A stretch of DNA of 64,000 bases from Wenzhouxiangellaceae bacterium. Its GTDB lineage: Bacteria > Pseudomonadota > Gammaproteobacteria > Xanthomonadales > Wenzhouxiangellaceae. The DNA lies in assembly GCA_028289455.1 (NCBI GenBank), contig JANQPN010000055.1:1-64000 (forward strand), in the 5' to 3' direction. Below, one piece after another: positions 1 to 11,613 of the stretch. Each line of letters starts with the position of its first letter. The stretch's first letter is position 1. A model generated the notes under the pieces. The model worked only from the letters and a program-made list of their open reading frames with translations, ran no database searches and was not told the origin of the DNA. The position numbers and the translations under genes were made by a program.

Positions 1-1112
1 TGCATGGTTGTCTGGATTTTGGCTTCACCCAGCCGCTCATTGACGGCTGACATTAATGCATCCAGGCCTATTCCATGTTGTGCACTGATGCTGACCGAAC
101 GCACTACGCCGTCACTGCTGCGATGCAGACCTGCATCCGCATCAACTGCCTGATCAACCTTGTTAAAGACTTTCAGTACCGGTATATCCTGTGCACCGAT
201 TTCCGCCAGGACGTTTTCCACCTCATGCTGGTACAACTGATGCTGCTGATCGGATATATCGATAACATGCAGTAATAAATCCGCATTGCGTGTTTCCTGC
301 AAGGTTGACCGGAACGCAGCAATCAACTCATGCGGCAGGTCATTGATAAACCCAACAGTGTCACTCAACAGCACAGTGCCCAAACTTGCATCACTCCAAC
401 GGCGAACCGTCGGATCCAAGGTAGCAAACAGCATGTCTTTAACCAGTACCTCGGCTTCGGTCAGACGATTAAATAACGTTGACTTGCCGGCATTGGTATA
501 ACCCACCAGTGACACCAGCGGCAGTCCGCCGCGTTCACGGCTGGCCCTGCCAAGACTACGGCGGCGGTCGACCCGCTGCAGCTGCTTCAATAGCCTTTTG
601 ATCCGGCCACCGATCAACCGTCTATCGGTTTCCAGCTGTGTTTCACCCGGTCCGCGTAACCCGATACCACCCTTCTGACGCTCCAAATGTGACCAGCCCC
701 GTACCAGCCGGGTAGACAAATGCCGAAGCTGAGCCAGCTCAACCTGCAGCTTGCCTTCATAACTTTGTGCCCGCTGGGCAAAGATATCCAAAATCAGACC
801 GCTGCGATCCAGCACCCTGCATTGCAGTTCACGTTCCAGGTTACGCTCTTGAACCGGTGACAAATCACGGTCAACCAGCACCAGGTTACAGCCGGCCGCT
901 TTGGCCGCAAGGCTCAATTCCTCTACTTTCCCGCGACCCAGATAGGTAGCCGGCCGTGGCTGGTTAACCCGGGCTGTCAACGTAGTTGTGACTTCAACAC
1001 CGGCAGCAACCGCCAGCGACTCAAACTCCCGGCTGCGCAGTTGTAAATCTCCGCTCTGGTCAGCAACCACCATTAAAGCAGCCTGCTGACCACGCTCGGC
1101 ACGATCAAACAT
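1..1112 (-). CDS. hflX: GTPase HflX (partial, C-terminus beyond the window)
   Basis: Open reading frame running off the left edge; about 370 codons are present from an ATG at 1112, with an in-frame stop a few codons upstream. The translation has the HflX N-terminal domain followed by a P-loop GTPase domain: GYTNAGKST (G1, near 480-510), DTVGF (G3) and NKVD (G4). HflX is a ribosome-associated GTPase that splits stalled or heat-damaged 70S particles. The gene lies downstream of hfq with a 106-bp gap, as in the classic mutL-miaA-hfq-hflX cluster, so co-transcription is likely. The Shine-Dalgarno-like AGGTT lies in a small hairpin at 1122-1139. Identification is firm; only the last part of the protein is missing. 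Confidence 0.95.
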   Translation of the reverse strand, partial: MFDRAERGQQAALMVVADQSGDLQLRSREFESLAVAAGVEVTTTLTARVNQPRPATYLGRGKVEELSLAAKAAGCNLVLVDRDLSPVQERNLERELQCRVLDRSGLILDIFAQRAQSYEGKLQVELAQLRHLSTRLVRGWSHLERQKGGIGLRGPGETQLETDRRLIGGRIKRLLKQLQRVDRRRSLGRASRERGGLPLVSLVGYTNAGKSTLFNRLTEAEVLVKDMLFATLDPTVRRWSDASLGTVLLSDTVGFINDLPHELIAAFRSTLQETRNADLLLHVIDISDQQHQLYQHEVENVLAEIGAQDIPVLKVFNKVDQAVDADAGLHRSSDGVVRSVSISAQHGIGLDALMSAVNERLGEAKIQTTM

Positions 1113-1162
1113 GATATGAACAACCTGAAATCACAGGTTTTTTGAAAAGGTTTCGAAATGCA

Positions 1163-1187
1163 ATACTGTCAGCCATGCTGACAGTAT
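1163..1187. repeat. Perfect 11-bp inverted repeat between hfq and hflX
   Basis: The arms ATACTGTCAGC and GCTGACAGTAT pair perfectly around a CAT loop. No T-run follows on either strand, so it is not a standard intrinsic terminator. It lies in the hfq-hflX spacer and could be an mRNA stability or processing hairpin, or an operator. The structure is seen directly; the function is unknown. Confidence 0.6.
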
Positions 1188-1218
1188 AAGAAGCGTGATT
1201 GACAGATCAATCAGTATA

Positions 1219-1479
1219 TCAGTCGGCTGTATTGCCAACGCTTTCAGAATCGGCACTATCTGAGGTATTCAGGTTCACATTCCGGCTGGGTACAATGGTC
1301 GATACAGCGTGTTTGTAAATCATCTGGCTGACCGCATTGCGCAGCAAAATGACGAACTGATCGAAAGAGTCTATTTGACCCTGCAGTTTAATACCATTAA
1401 CCAGGTAAATTGATACCGGCACGCGTTCTTTTCGCAACGCGTTCAGATACGGTTCTTGTAACGACTGTCCTTTAGACAT
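1219..1479 (-). CDS. hfq: RNA chaperone Hfq
   Basis: 86-residue protein with the canonical start [13 protein letters not shown], an Sm1 motif ([11 protein letters not shown]) and an Sm2 motif ([11 protein letters not shown]). Hfq forms a hexameric ring that pairs small RNAs with mRNAs. The ATG at 1479 is chosen over an upstream in-frame start at 1497 because it matches the family N-terminus and has AGGAG at good spacing. The C-terminal tail after residue about 68 is short and acidic/serine-rich, as in many non-enteric gammaproteobacteria. It lies downstream of miaA after a 149-bp gap, enough room for its own promoter, and upstream of hflX. Confidence 0.97.
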   Translation of the reverse strand: MSKGQSLQEPYLNALRKERVPVSIYLVNGIKLQGQIDSFDQFVILLRNAVSQMIYKHAVSTIVPSRNVNLNTSDSADSESVGNTAD

Positions 1480-1628
1480 TATTGTTCTCCTGACCAAGAC
1501 ACATTGTTCTTTTGTTTGTTTTTCAACAACATAGCCAGCTTATGGATATGCTGTTACTAATATGACAAGCGCCGCTTTTGTAGATTCGACACGGTTTGCC
1601 ATCTTGCGATCGACTACTAGACCGTGCC

Positions 1629-2612
1629 TTAACCTGTTTTGCTTGCAAAAATATCAACTCTGTTGATAAAAAATGTGTTTGTTAAGCCCTCTCGCGTGCT
1701 TTCGCAAGCATCTCCTGAGCCCCCGTTAATCCATATTATACCCGGCATTTGACGTAACCAGGTCAACTGTCGCTTTGCCAGTTGACGGGTAGCAAAAATA
1801 ATTTCATCAGGCAGCCTGTCAAAGCTCAAATCACCCTCCAGCATCGACCAGACCTGGCGATAACCGACGCTGCGCATACTGCTGCTGGCTGCAGTCAGTC
1901 GGGGGTTGTGGCGCAGTTGTTCCAATTCCGCCACCAGGCCGGCATCAAGCATGGTTTTAACCCGCCCGGCAATCCGAGCATGCAGTAAACTGCGGTCATT
2001 TGGCGAAATCGCAAGCAGTAAAAATCGCCAACCGGGATTATCCGAAGTTTGCTCATCCAATTGCGCCGACATTACCTGACCTGAACGGTAAAACACTTCC
2101 AGCGCCCGCTGAATCCGCTGCGCGTCATGTGGTTCCAGTCTGGCAGCAGTCTGTGGATCAAGCTGCTGCAGCCGCGCATGTAACGCCGGCCAGCCGAACT
2201 GATCGGCTTGCTGCTCTATGTCGGCACGTAATGCTGCATCAGCCGGTGGCAAAGCGGCCAGCCCCTGCATCAAAGCATTCACATACATCATGGTACCGCC
2301 CACCAGCACCGGTATCCTGCCATTGGCATGGGCCTGTTTGATCGCAGCGCCTGCATCCTGACAAAACTCAGCCACTGAATAACTTTGCTCCGGGTCCCGG
2401 ATATCAATCAGCGCATGCGGATATTGCTGCAGTAATGCCTGCTCCAGCTTGGCCGAACCGATATCCATGCCACGATAAACCTGGGCCGAATCAACGCTGA
2501 TCAAACTGACCGGCAGCTCATCGGCCAATGCCAGCGCCGCAGCTGTCTTGCCCGCAGCCGTAGGTCCCAGCAGGCATACCACAGGCAGCCTGGAGGCTGC
2601 AGTCGAACTCAC
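1629..2612 (-). CDS. miaA: tRNA dimethylallyltransferase MiaA
   Basis: 327-residue enzyme that transfers a dimethylallyl group to N6 of A37 in tRNAs reading UNN codons. Visible motifs are the P-loop GPTAAGKT, DSAQVYRGMDIGSAK, VGGTMMY and GYRQVW. I use the GTG at 2612, giving the start MSSTAASRLPVVCLLGP that fits the family; an ORF extended to 2732 only adds residues read out of frame with mutL. The GTG begins one base after the mutL stop codon and is preceded by a G-rich Shine-Dalgarno inside mutL, so the two genes are probably translationally coupled. Confidence 0.96.
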   Translation of the reverse strand: MSSTAASRLPVVCLLGPTAAGKTAAALALADELPVSLISVDSAQVYRGMDIGSAKLEQALLQQYPHALIDIRDPEQSYSVAEFCQDAGAAIKQAHANGRIPVLVGGTMMYVNALMQGLAALPPADAALRADIEQQADQFGWPALHARLQQLDPQTAARLEPHDAQRIQRALEVFYRSGQVMSAQLDEQTSDNPGWRFLLLAISPNDRSLLHARIAGRVKTMLDAGLVAELEQLRHNPRLTAASSSMRSVGYRQVWSMLEGDLSFDRLPDEIIFATRQLAKRQLTWLRQMPGIIWINGGSGDACESTREGLTNTFFINRVDIFASKTG

Positions 2613-2613
2613 T

Positions 2614-4452
2614 TCACCGCCCCCGTTGGAACAGCTTGTCCAGTGTCGGCATATCCAGCTGCAGCCAGGTTGGTCGGCCGTGGTTGCATTGATCACTGCG
2701 TTCGGTAGCTTCCATAGCGCGCAGCAATCCATTCATTTCATCAGTTGTCAGCTTGCGGTTGGCACGTACCGACCCATGGCAGGCCATTGCCGACAACATT
2801 TCATCCTGATGGGATTCCACCAGGCTGGATTCGCCTACCGTCAGCAACTCAGAGAGCACATCACGCAACAACTGTTCCATATCTGCATTGGCCAGCAGTG
2901 CTGGCACTGCCCTCAGCATGCATGACTCAGGGCCATTGCGTTCCAGCTGCAGGCCGAATTGATGCAATGTCTCGCTGAACTGCTCAACCACATCGGCTTC
3001 GCGTTCGCTGACATTGATAGTGTGTGGCACCAACAGACGCTGGCTGCGTACCCCCTGCTGCGCGTACGCCTGCTTGAGCTGCTCGTAAACCACTCTTTCA
3101 TGCGCAGCGTGCATGTCCACCAGCACCAGGCCTGAGGTGTTCTGAGCCAGCAGATAAATACCATGCAGCTGTGCCAGCGCATAGCCCATCGGCGGGACTT
3201 CCCGGGTTTCCCCTGAACTTTCCAGCAGCTGATTCTCATTCGACTGCTGTGATTGTTCAGTTACCGGCACAGCCTGAGCCGAACGGGCCAGATATGCATA
3301 GGCCGCCTGACTATCCGCCAGCTTGCCGGGTGAATGCGCCGGCGGGCGCGTAAAACCCGAGCTTTGATGACCTGCCAATGGCACCTGCCGGTATCCGACC
3401 TGCAAGCTGACACTGTCACCTTGTGACTGCACCTGTTCACTGGAAGCAGGCGTTTGCTGGTCAGCCAGCTCGCGATGAATGACTGAAAACAGAAAATCAT
3501 GCACCCGGCGCTGATCACGAAACCGTACTTCATGTTTTTGCGGGTGTACATTGACATCCACAGCTGCAGGGTCCAACGCCAGATGCAGTACATAGGCAGG
3601 TTGTCTGCCGTGATACATCACATCCCGATAGGCCTGCCGGACTGCGTGAGCAATCAGACGGTCTTTGACCAATCTGCCATTGACGAAGAAATACTGCATA
3701 TCAGCTGTCTGGCGGGAAAACGTCGGCCGGGCAACCCAGCCATTCAGCGCTAGACCATTGGCAGTGATGTCCAGGCGCTGAGCCTGGTCGGCAAACGCCG
3801 GGCCGCAGATTAATCTGACCCTGCCGGATTGATCACTGCCGGAAGGGATTGCCGGCAACTGGCGGATCACTTTGCCATTGTGGCTCAGTCGGAAACTGAT
3901 TGAATTACGTGCCAGCGCCAGTCGTTTGATCAGATCATCAATATGCTGGAACTCAGTCCGCTCAGTTCGCATGAATTTACGTCGTGCAGGCGTGTTATAG
4001 AACAGGTCCTGCACATCAACCTGAGTACCCCGCGCGACTGCGCTGGGCACAGGCTGATCGCTGCCCGGCTCTATCTGCCAACCATGCGAATCTTTACTGT
4101 CAGCGGCTACCGAAGCCAGTGTTAAACGGGAAACTGAAGCAATACTTGCCAGCGCTTCCCCGCGAAAACCCAGACTGGCAACAGCTTCCAGGTCTTCCAG
4201 GCTGCCAATTTTGCTGGTAGCGTGTGGCATCAGCGCCAGCCGCAGCTGCTGTTTGCCGATGCCAAAGCCATTATCACGAACCCTGATCAGGCGCGCACCG
4301 CCCCTCTCGATTTCAATATGAATATCGGTAGCACCGGCATCCAGGCTGTTTTCCACCAGCTCTTTAACCACTGAAGCCGGTCGTTCAATAACTTCACCGG
4401 CGGCAATCTGATTAACCAGCTGCTGGTCCAGGACCTGGATATTGCTTGTCAT
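2614..4452 (-). CDS. mutL: DNA mismatch repair protein MutL with endonuclease motif
   Basis: 612 residues. The N-terminal GHKL ATPase shows ENSLDAG, DNGFGI, HATSKI and GFRGEAL. A variable linker follows, then a C-terminal dimerisation domain with [12 protein letters not shown], which fits the DQHA(X)2E(X)4E metal-binding signature, and CNHGRP near the end. These are the motifs of MutL proteins that nick DNA themselves, as in MutH-lacking bacteria, whereas E. coli MutL lacks them. The start is the ATG at 4452 (MTSNIQVL); a TTG three codons upstream is less likely. It lies between fumC and miaA in one minus-strand cluster. Confidence 0.96.
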   Translation of the reverse strand: MTSNIQVLDQQLVNQIAAGEVIERPASVVKELVENSLDAGATDIHIEIERGGARLIRVRDNGFGIGKQQLRLALMPHATSKIGSLEDLEAVASLGFRGEALASIASVSRLTLASVAADSKDSHGWQIEPGSDQPVPSAVARGTQVDVQDLFYNTPARRKFMRTERTEFQHIDDLIKRLALARNSISFRLSHNGKVIRQLPAIPSGSDQSGRVRLICGPAFADQAQRLDITANGLALNGWVARPTFSRQTADMQYFFVNGRLVKDRLIAHAVRQAYRDVMYHGRQPAYVLHLALDPAAVDVNVHPQKHEVRFRDQRRVHDFLFSVIHRELADQQTPASSEQVQSQGDSVSLQVGYRQVPLAGHQSSGFTRPPAHSPGKLADSQAAYAYLARSAQAVPVTEQSQQSNENQLLESSGETREVPPMGYALAQLHGIYLLAQNTSGLVLVDMHAAHERVVYEQLKQAYAQQGVRSQRLLVPHTINVSEREADVVEQFSETLHQFGLQLERNGPESCMLRAVPALLANADMEQLLRDVLSELLTVGESSLVESHQDEMLSAMACHGSVRANRKLTTDEMNGLLRAMEATERSDQCNHGRPTWLQLDMPTLDKLFQRGR

Positions 4453-4499
4453 AAAATACAACCTATGGTCTTAAGCGCATCGGTCTATCCGATGGAAAT

Positions 4500-5882
4500 T
4501 CAGCTTTTAATACCGCCTTTGGTCAACTCAACCGGGTCCAGCAACCGATCCAGTTCCTCAGCTGATAAGTCGGTATTATCCAATGCCACCTGCTTGATCG
4601 GGCGCCCTTCCTTGTACGCCTGCTTAGCGGTAGCGGCACCTTTTTCATAACCGATGACCGGATTCAGCGCAGTAACCAGAATGGGGTTGCGAGCCAGTGC
4701 TTCCTGCACGTTATCCTGGCGGACTTTAAAACCCTGAATAGCATTGTCAGCCAGCAAGCGGCTGGCATTGGCCAGGATTTCCAGACTTTGCAATAAGTTA
4801 TAGGCAATCACCGGCAGCATCACGTTCAGCTGGAAATTACCCGCCTGACCTCCAACCGTAATGGTTGCATCATTGCCGATAACCTGGGCACACACCATGC
4901 AAACCGCTTCGGGTATCACCGGATTTACCTTACCCGGCATAATTGAGCTGCCCGGCTGTAATGCGGTTAGTTCAATTTCACCCAGACCAGCCAGCGGGCC
5001 GGAATTCATCCAGCGCAGATCGTTGGCGATTTTCATCAAACTGCAGGCGATGGTTTTTAATTGACCGGACAGCTCAACTGCTGCGTCCTGTGAACTGATT
5101 CCTTCAAACAAATTCTCGTTGCTGACAAACTCAAATCCACTGGCCGATGACAATGCCGCTGCCATGCCTGCGGCAAAATCCGGATGTGCATTGATGCCGG
5201 TGCCTACTGCGGTGCCCCCCTGAGGCAACTGCCGCATCCGCTGCAGCGCCGCCTGCACCCGCTGACGGCCGCTGTCTATCTGTTTGGCCCAACAGGCCAG
5301 CTCCTGACCGAAGGTTACCGGCATGGCATCCATCAAATGCGTCCGTCCGGTCTTGGCGATATCGCTCAGCTCCTCTGCCCGGCTGCTCAATACGGCATGC
5401 AAATGATCCAGTGCCGGCAATAGTTGCTCACTGGCTACCAGGCAGGCAGACACATGGATGGAAGTGGGGATTACATCATTACTGCTTTGACCCATATTGA
5501 CGTGATCGTTGGGATGCACACCCAGATCATTGCCCTGATTGGCGACATTGGCTATCACCTCATTGGCATTCATATTGCTGCTGGTACCCGAACCGGTCTG
5601 GAAAATATCGATCGGGAAATGTTGATCCAGGCTGCCGTCAACCACTTGAGCGGCTGCTTCGCGGATTGCATCAGCTAACGGGGCGTCCAACAGACCCAAC
5701 TGCTGGTTCACCTGTGCAGCTGATGTTTTGATCAGCCCCATTGCGCGGATAAATTCGCGCGGCATACGCAGGCCACTGATAGGAAAATTATTCACTGCAC
5801 GTTGAGTTTGAGCGGCATACAGTGCCTCCACAGGCACTTGCAGCTCACCCATGCTGTCGTGCTCCGCGCGAAACTGGGTCAT
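4500..5882 (-). CDS. fumC: Class II fumarate hydratase FumC
   Basis: 460-residue iron-independent fumarase, interconverting fumarate and malate in the TCA cycle. The family signature GSSIMPGKVNP and the active-site region GSGTSSNMNANE are present. The ATG at 5882 (MTQFRAEHDSMGEL) is chosen because GGAGA precedes it at good spacing and the family starts here; an ATG further upstream adds eleven non-conserved residues. It is divergent from purB across a 149-bp spacer and begins the mutL-miaA-hfq run, with a 47-bp gap to mutL. Confidence 0.96.
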   Translation of the reverse strand: MTQFRAEHDSMGELQVPVEALYAAQTQRAVNNFPISGLRMPREFIRAMGLIKTSAAQVNQQLGLLDAPLADAIREAAAQVVDGSLDQHFPIDIFQTGSGTSSNMNANEVIANVANQGNDLGVHPNDHVNMGQSSNDVIPTSIHVSACLVASEQLLPALDHLHAVLSSRAEELSDIAKTGRTHLMDAMPVTFGQELACWAKQIDSGRQRVQAALQRMRQLPQGGTAVGTGINAHPDFAAGMAAALSSASGFEFVSNENLFEGISSQDAAVELSGQLKTIACSLMKIANDLRWMNSGPLAGLGEIELTALQPGSSIMPGKVNPVIPEAVCMVCAQVIGNDATITVGGQAGNFQLNVMLPVIAYNLLQSLEILANASRLLADNAIQGFKVRQDNVQEALARNPILVTALNPVIGYEKGAATAKQAYKEGRPIKQVALDNTDLSAEELDRLLDPVELTKGGIKS

Positions 5883-5915
5883 CGGTATCTCCATCGGTTT
5901 AATGATAAGTTGCAC

Positions 5916-5944
5916 ATTATAAAGTGGGGACGAATACCGGGAAA
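5916..5944 (-). promoter_or_regulatory. Candidate sigma70 promoter of fumC
   Basis: On the minus strand a perfect TATAAT (5916-5921) sits 17 bp from a weak -35 element TTTCCC (5939-5944). Transcription would start about 25 bases before the fumC ATG. The strong -10 and sensible leader length support it; the poor -35 keeps it tentative. Confidence 0.4.
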
Positions 5945-6025
5945 ACCGAGTTTTTCATCGATCTGCAAACAGTCTCCCCAAGCCAGGCGACTACCGTTAC
6001 AATATTCATTGACAACATCAGTTGA

Positions 6026-7411
<1,386 letters not shown>

Positions 7412-7424
7412 TCCAGTTCCCGAC

Positions 7425-8567
7425 ATGTCCAGCCACACGCTTTCAGATAAGCTGATAGAGGCTGGTTTTTTCGACAGCTACTGGCAACGCCGGCCACTGC
7501 TGGTCCGGAATGCCGGAATCAACCTACCGGAGCAGCTGGACAAACAGGCATTATTTGAACATGCCGGTGATCAGCGCCTGGCTGCGCGACTGGTTCAGGG
7601 TCATGTAAGCGAACCGGGATCATGGACTGTCAGCCACGGCCCGTTTGCCAATCACCGGTTGCGCAATCAACCACAGAACAACTGGACGCTGTTGATTCAG
7701 GATCTGGACAAAGTCAGAGATGATTGCGCGGCTTTACTCGAACAATTCAATCTGCTGCCCCGCTGGCGGCTGGACGATGTAATGGCCAGCTATGCAGTAC
7801 CAGGAGGATCGGTTGGCCCGCATACCGATCAATATGATGTATTTCTGATTCAACTGCATGGACAGCGACGCTGGCAGTGGACGCCCGACTACAATGAACA
7901 ATGGCTGCCAGAGCTTGAGTTGAAAGTCCTGCAGCAATTTGAGCCGCAACATGATCAACTGCTGGGGCCGGGCGATATGCTTTACCTGCCGCCGGGAGTG
8001 GCTCATTTCGGCGTCGCTGAAACCGAATGCATTACTATTTCCGTGGGGTTACGTGCACCCTCTGCAGCTGAGCTGATCAATGGCCTGACCGAGCATGGCC
8101 TCGCTGCGGATTTACGCTACCGTGATCCGGATTTGTCTGCCACCGAACAAAATCAATTGGGGACTGCCGTGGCCGATCGCATCCGAGAGCAATTGCGCAG
8201 GTTACTGGCAGCAGAAGATGCTGAGCTGCTGGACAGTTTCGGACAATACATTACCGAATACCGGTTAGCCGAGGATTTATTGACCTGGCCGGATCTGCCT
8301 GCACAATTGCCCGAGCAATATTATTTAATCCGCCAGCCTGCGGCCCGGCTGACCTGGCGTGAGCTGCCTGACGAGCCTGAAACAGCCGTGTTGTATTGCA
8401 ATGGAAATTACATTACCTGCGCCACCGCTGCTGCCCGCCTGATCTGCAACCAGCCGGGTTTTAACCGGTCTCAACTGCAGCAGGCTACATCAGACAGCAC
8501 CGGATTAACCGACTGGCTGCTGGAACATGCAGGCTTTTATCTGTCTGCCGGTGAAGCAACAGGCTGA
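7425..8567 (+). CDS. roxA: Ribosomal protein uL16 arginine 3-hydroxylase RoxA (YcfD)
   Basis: 380-residue JmjC/cupin-type 2-oxoglutarate and Fe(II)-dependent oxygenase. The HxD iron-binding motif is in GPHTDQYDVF, and the distal histidine is in PGVAHFGVAE. The N-terminal half is the cupin and the C-terminal half the winged-helix region typical of YcfD. The family hydroxylates an arginine of ribosomal protein uL16. The ATG at 7425 (MSSHTLSDKL) is preferred; the longer frame would overlap the purB end. Proximity of ycfD to purB is also seen in E. coli, which supports the call. Confidence 0.9.
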   Translation: MSSHTLSDKLIEAGFFDSYWQRRPLLVRNAGINLPEQLDKQALFEHAGDQRLAARLVQGHVSEPGSWTVSHGPFANHRLRNQPQNNWTLLIQDLDKVRDDCAALLEQFNLLPRWRLDDVMASYAVPGGSVGPHTDQYDVFLIQLHGQRRWQWTPDYNEQWLPELELKVLQQFEPQHDQLLGPGDMLYLPPGVAHFGVAETECITISVGLRAPSAAELINGLTEHGLAADLRYRDPDLSATEQNQLGTAVADRIREQLRRLLAAEDAELLDSFGQYITEYRLAEDLLTWPDLPAQLPEQYYLIRQPAARLTWRELPDEPETAVLYCNGNYITCATAAARLICNQPGFNRSQLQQATSDSTGLTDWLLEHAGFYLSAGEATG

Positions 8568-8724
8568 AAAACAGCGAATACGCCAACACTCTAAAGGTGT
8601 GTTTATCGTGTAATGGTTTTATAATTGCGGGTTGCAGCGTTACCGGCTCAACTCAGCTTTCTGAGCAGGCAAGATAAACGCTATAACAACTTCTGAACAA
8701 CGGTTATTAATTAGACGCAATATC

Positions 8725-11565
8725 GTGAGCAAATCACTACAACAGCAATACCAGAGTTCTCATCTGGGCGGCACCAATGCCGCTTATGTTGAAGATCAGT
8801 TTGAACGCTGGCTGAGCGACCCCAAGGCTGTTTCAGAACATTGGCAGACGCTGTTCGCCAGCCTGTCGGAAGGCCAGGAGCCCAGCCATGCAGCAATCCT
8901 TGAACATTTCAGCCAGTTGGCAAGGAACGGCCATTACCGGCTGACTACAGCCAGTTCAGCCGGTGCCGATCATAAACAGGCAGGCGTTTTAAAGCTGATC
9001 AATGCCTATCGCGTGCGTGGTCATCAGCAGGCTCGCCTGGATCCACTGGGCCTCAGCAGCAGGCCGGAGGTTCCTGATCTGGAACTGGCTGCGCACGATC
9101 TTGATACCGGTGATCTGCAGCGCGAATTTGATACCGGCTCGCTGGCTGCACCCGACCGGATGCAGCTGGACAGCATTATTGAAATTCTCGAGCATGTTTA
9201 TTGCCGCAGCGTTGGTTCGGAATATATGCATATTACCGATACCAACCAGCGCCGCTGGCTTCAGGACCGCCTGGAGGGCAGCCGGGGAGACTTTACCCAA
9301 CCAGAGGAAGTACAACAGCGCATATTGCAAAAACTGACGGCAGCTGAAGGGCTGGAGCGCTATTTGCATACCAAATATGTTGGTCAGAAGCGCTTTTCAC
9401 TGGAAGGCGGCGATAGCCTGATCCCACTGCTGCATGAATTAATTCTGCATGCCGGCAGCCAGGGCATCAAACAGGCCGTCATCGGCATGGCTCACCGCGG
9501 CCGGCTAAACGTGCTGATCAACATCCTGGGCAAATCCAGTGCCCGGCTGTTTGCTGAGTTTGATGGCACTGCCGGAAACGGTGATGGCGCCGGTGATGTG
9601 AAATATCACCTGGGTTACAGTGCAGATATCGATACCGAAGGCGGCAACCTGCATATGGCCCTGGCGTTTAACCCGTCCCATCTGGAAATTGTCAACCCGG
9701 TAGTGGTCGGCTCAGCCCGCGCCCGCCAGGTAAAACATCATGATGGCGAATTCGGCAGCGTTCTGCCGATTCTGGTACATGGCGATGCTGCGGTAGCTGG
9801 TCAGGGCGTGGTGATGGAACTGTTCAACATGTCACAGGCGCGTGGATTTGCAGTTGGCGGCACTCTGCACGTAGTTGTTAACAATCAGGTTGGCTTTACT
9901 ACCTCCAATCCCCTGGATGCCCGCTCGACACTGTATTGCACCGAAGTTGCCAAGATGGTGCAGGCACCGATTTTTCATGTGAATGCAGACGACCCTGAAG
10001 CCGTGGTGTTTGTGGTCAAAATGGCCGAAGATTTTCGCACCCGCTTCCAAAAAGACGTGGTGATAGATCTCGTCTGTTATCGCCGCCATGGTCACAATGA
10101 AGCTGACGAACCATCTGCCACACAGCCGATCATGTACCAGGTAGTACGCAAACTGCCTACCACCCGAGAGCAGTTCGGCAAGCATCTGATTGAAACCGGC
10201 GTGGTCACTGCAGATGAAGTCAAACACCTGCAGAACGACTACCGTGACCGACTGGACACCGGCGAACCGGTCACTGATGTCAAACACCTGACCGATAGTG
10301 GCGATATTATTGACTGGCAGCCTTATCTGGACACTGGCTGGCAGGATAATACCGATACCACACTAAACCCTCAGCAGGTACAGCGTATCGCTGACCGGAT
10401 GACCACGCTTCCGGATGGATTTAAGCTGCATTCCCGGGTACAAAAAGTTATCGACGACAGGCGTAAAATGGGTGCCGGCGAAATACCGATGGACTGGGGC
10501 TTTGCTGAAAACGTCGCTTATGCCAGTTTGATAGAAAAAGGCTACGGCCTGCGGCTTGTCGGCCAGGATTCCGGCCGCGGGACTTTTTTTCATCGGCATG
10601 CCATTCTGCATGATCAGAACACTGGCCAATGCATCCTCCCTCTGGACTGGTTCACTGAGCAGGAACATAACGTCACTGTTATTGATTCACTGCTTTCGGA
10701 AGAAGCGGTCATGGGTTTTGAATATGGCTATGCCAGTACCGACCCGGAAACACTGGTGGTTTGGGAAGCACAGTTTGGCGATTTTGCCAACGGTGCGCAG
10801 GTAGTGATCGACCAGTTCATTACCTCCGGAGAGACCAAATGGGGCCGGTTATGCGGTCTGGCGCTGTTCCTGCCGCATGGCTATGAAGGTCAGGGGCCGG
10901 AGCATTCCTCCGCCAGACTGGAGCGGTTCATGCAATTGTGCGCCCAGGAAAACATCCAGGTTTGCATACCCAGCCTGCCTTCTCAGTTTTTCCATATGAT
11001 CCGCCGCCAGATGCTGCGCCCCTATCGCAAACCACTGGTAGTGATGACGCCCAAGAGCCTGTTGCGGCACAAGGCTTCAGTTTCCAGCCTGGACGAGCTG
11101 GCCAGCGACGGATACCAGCTGGTGCTGGACGAGGTCGATCAAACCATTCAGCCGGAGACTGTTAAACGTGTGATTCTGTGCTCCGGCAAAGTTTACTTTG
11201 ATCTGGCAGCGGCCCGTGAAGAACATGAAATCCGTGATATTGCCCTGTGCCGGCTGGAGCAGCTATACCCCTTCCCGAAACAGGAGGTACAGGCACTGTT
11301 CAGCCGCTACACAGCAGCCAGTGAAATCGTCTGGTGTCAGGAAGAACCGCACAATCAGGGTGCCTGGTATACCCTGCGCGACCGGCTGCAGCGCTGTCTG
11401 CAAGACGGTCAGCAGCTCAGTTATGCCAGCCGCGGTGACCTGGCCTCACCTGCCGTGGGTTATCCGAAGCTGCATGCGCAGGAACAACGCGAATTGGTCG
11501 AATCGGCATTGAAGATTACATCTTCAACGCAATCTATAGACCTTAATCAGGCATCCAACCAGTAA
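8725..11565 (+). CDS. sucA: 2-oxoglutarate dehydrogenase E1 component SucA
   Basis: 946-residue thiamine-diphosphate enzyme that decarboxylates 2-oxoglutarate and passes the succinyl group to the lipoyl arm of SucB. Recognisable features are the N-terminal GGTNAAYVEDQFERWL segment, GMAHRGRLNVL and RRHGHNEADEPS in the ThDP domain, and GYEGQGPEHSSARLERF in the pyrimidine-binding half. Translation begins at a GTG (8725). A 157-bp leader region precedes it, with a TATAAT at 8620-8625 but no convincing -35. It is first in sucA-sucB-lpd. Confidence 0.97.
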   Translation: MSKSLQQQYQSSHLGGTNAAYVEDQFERWLSDPKAVSEHWQTLFASLSEGQEPSHAAILEHFSQLARNGHYRLTTASSAGADHKQAGVLKLINAYRVRGHQQARLDPLGLSSRPEVPDLELAAHDLDTGDLQREFDTGSLAAPDRMQLDSIIEILEHVYCRSVGSEYMHITDTNQRRWLQDRLEGSRGDFTQPEEVQQRILQKLTAAEGLERYLHTKYVGQKRFSLEGGDSLIPLLHELILHAGSQGIKQAVIGMAHRGRLNVLINILGKSSARLFAEFDGTAGNGDGAGDVKYHLGYSADIDTEGGNLHMALAFNPSHLEIVNPVVVGSARARQVKHHDGEFGSVLPILVHGDAAVAGQGVVMELFNMSQARGFAVGGTLHVVVNNQVGFTTSNPLDARSTLYCTEVAKMVQAPIFHVNADDPEAVVFVVKMAEDFRTRFQKDVVIDLVCYRRHGHNEADEPSATQPIMYQVVRKLPTTREQFGKHLIETGVVTADEVKHLQNDYRDRLDTGEPVTDVKHLTDSGDIIDWQPYLDTGWQDNTDTTLNPQQVQRIADRMTTLPDGFKLHSRVQKVIDDRRKMGAGEIPMDWGFAENVAYASLIEKGYGLRLVGQDSGRGTFFHRHAILHDQNTGQCILPLDWFTEQEHNVTVIDSLLSEEAVMGFEYGYASTDPETLVVWEAQFGDFANGAQVVIDQFITSGETKWGRLCGLALFLPHGYEGQGPEHSSARLERFMQLCAQENIQVCIPSLPSQFFHMIRRQMLRPYRKPLVVMTPKSLLRHKASVSSLDELASDGYQLVLDEVDQTIQPETVKRVILCSGKVYFDLAAAREEHEIRDIALCRLEQLYPFPKQEVQALFSRYTAASEIVWCQEEPHNQGAWYTLRDRLQRCLQDGQQLSYASRGDLASPAVGYPKLHAQEQRELVESALKITSSTQSIDLNQASNQ

Positions 11566-11613
11566 CTTTTCTACATCTAGTACCACGATAAAATTTTTGG
11601 AGCAGGTAAGTAA

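Noticed and set aside
1647..1668. Hairpin TATCAAC/GTTGATA followed by five T on the minus strand, like a terminator
   Set aside because: It lies within the last codons of miaA, has an AT-rich weak stem and encodes normal residues; probably chance.
2613..2732. 120-bp N-terminal extension of miaA into mutL
   Set aside because: The added residues are not conserved in MiaA and read mutL in another frame; the GTG at 2612 fits the family.
6009..6014. Perfect TTGACA before purB
   Set aside because: A -10 at normal spacing would fall on the purB start codon, so it cannot drive purB from its ATG.
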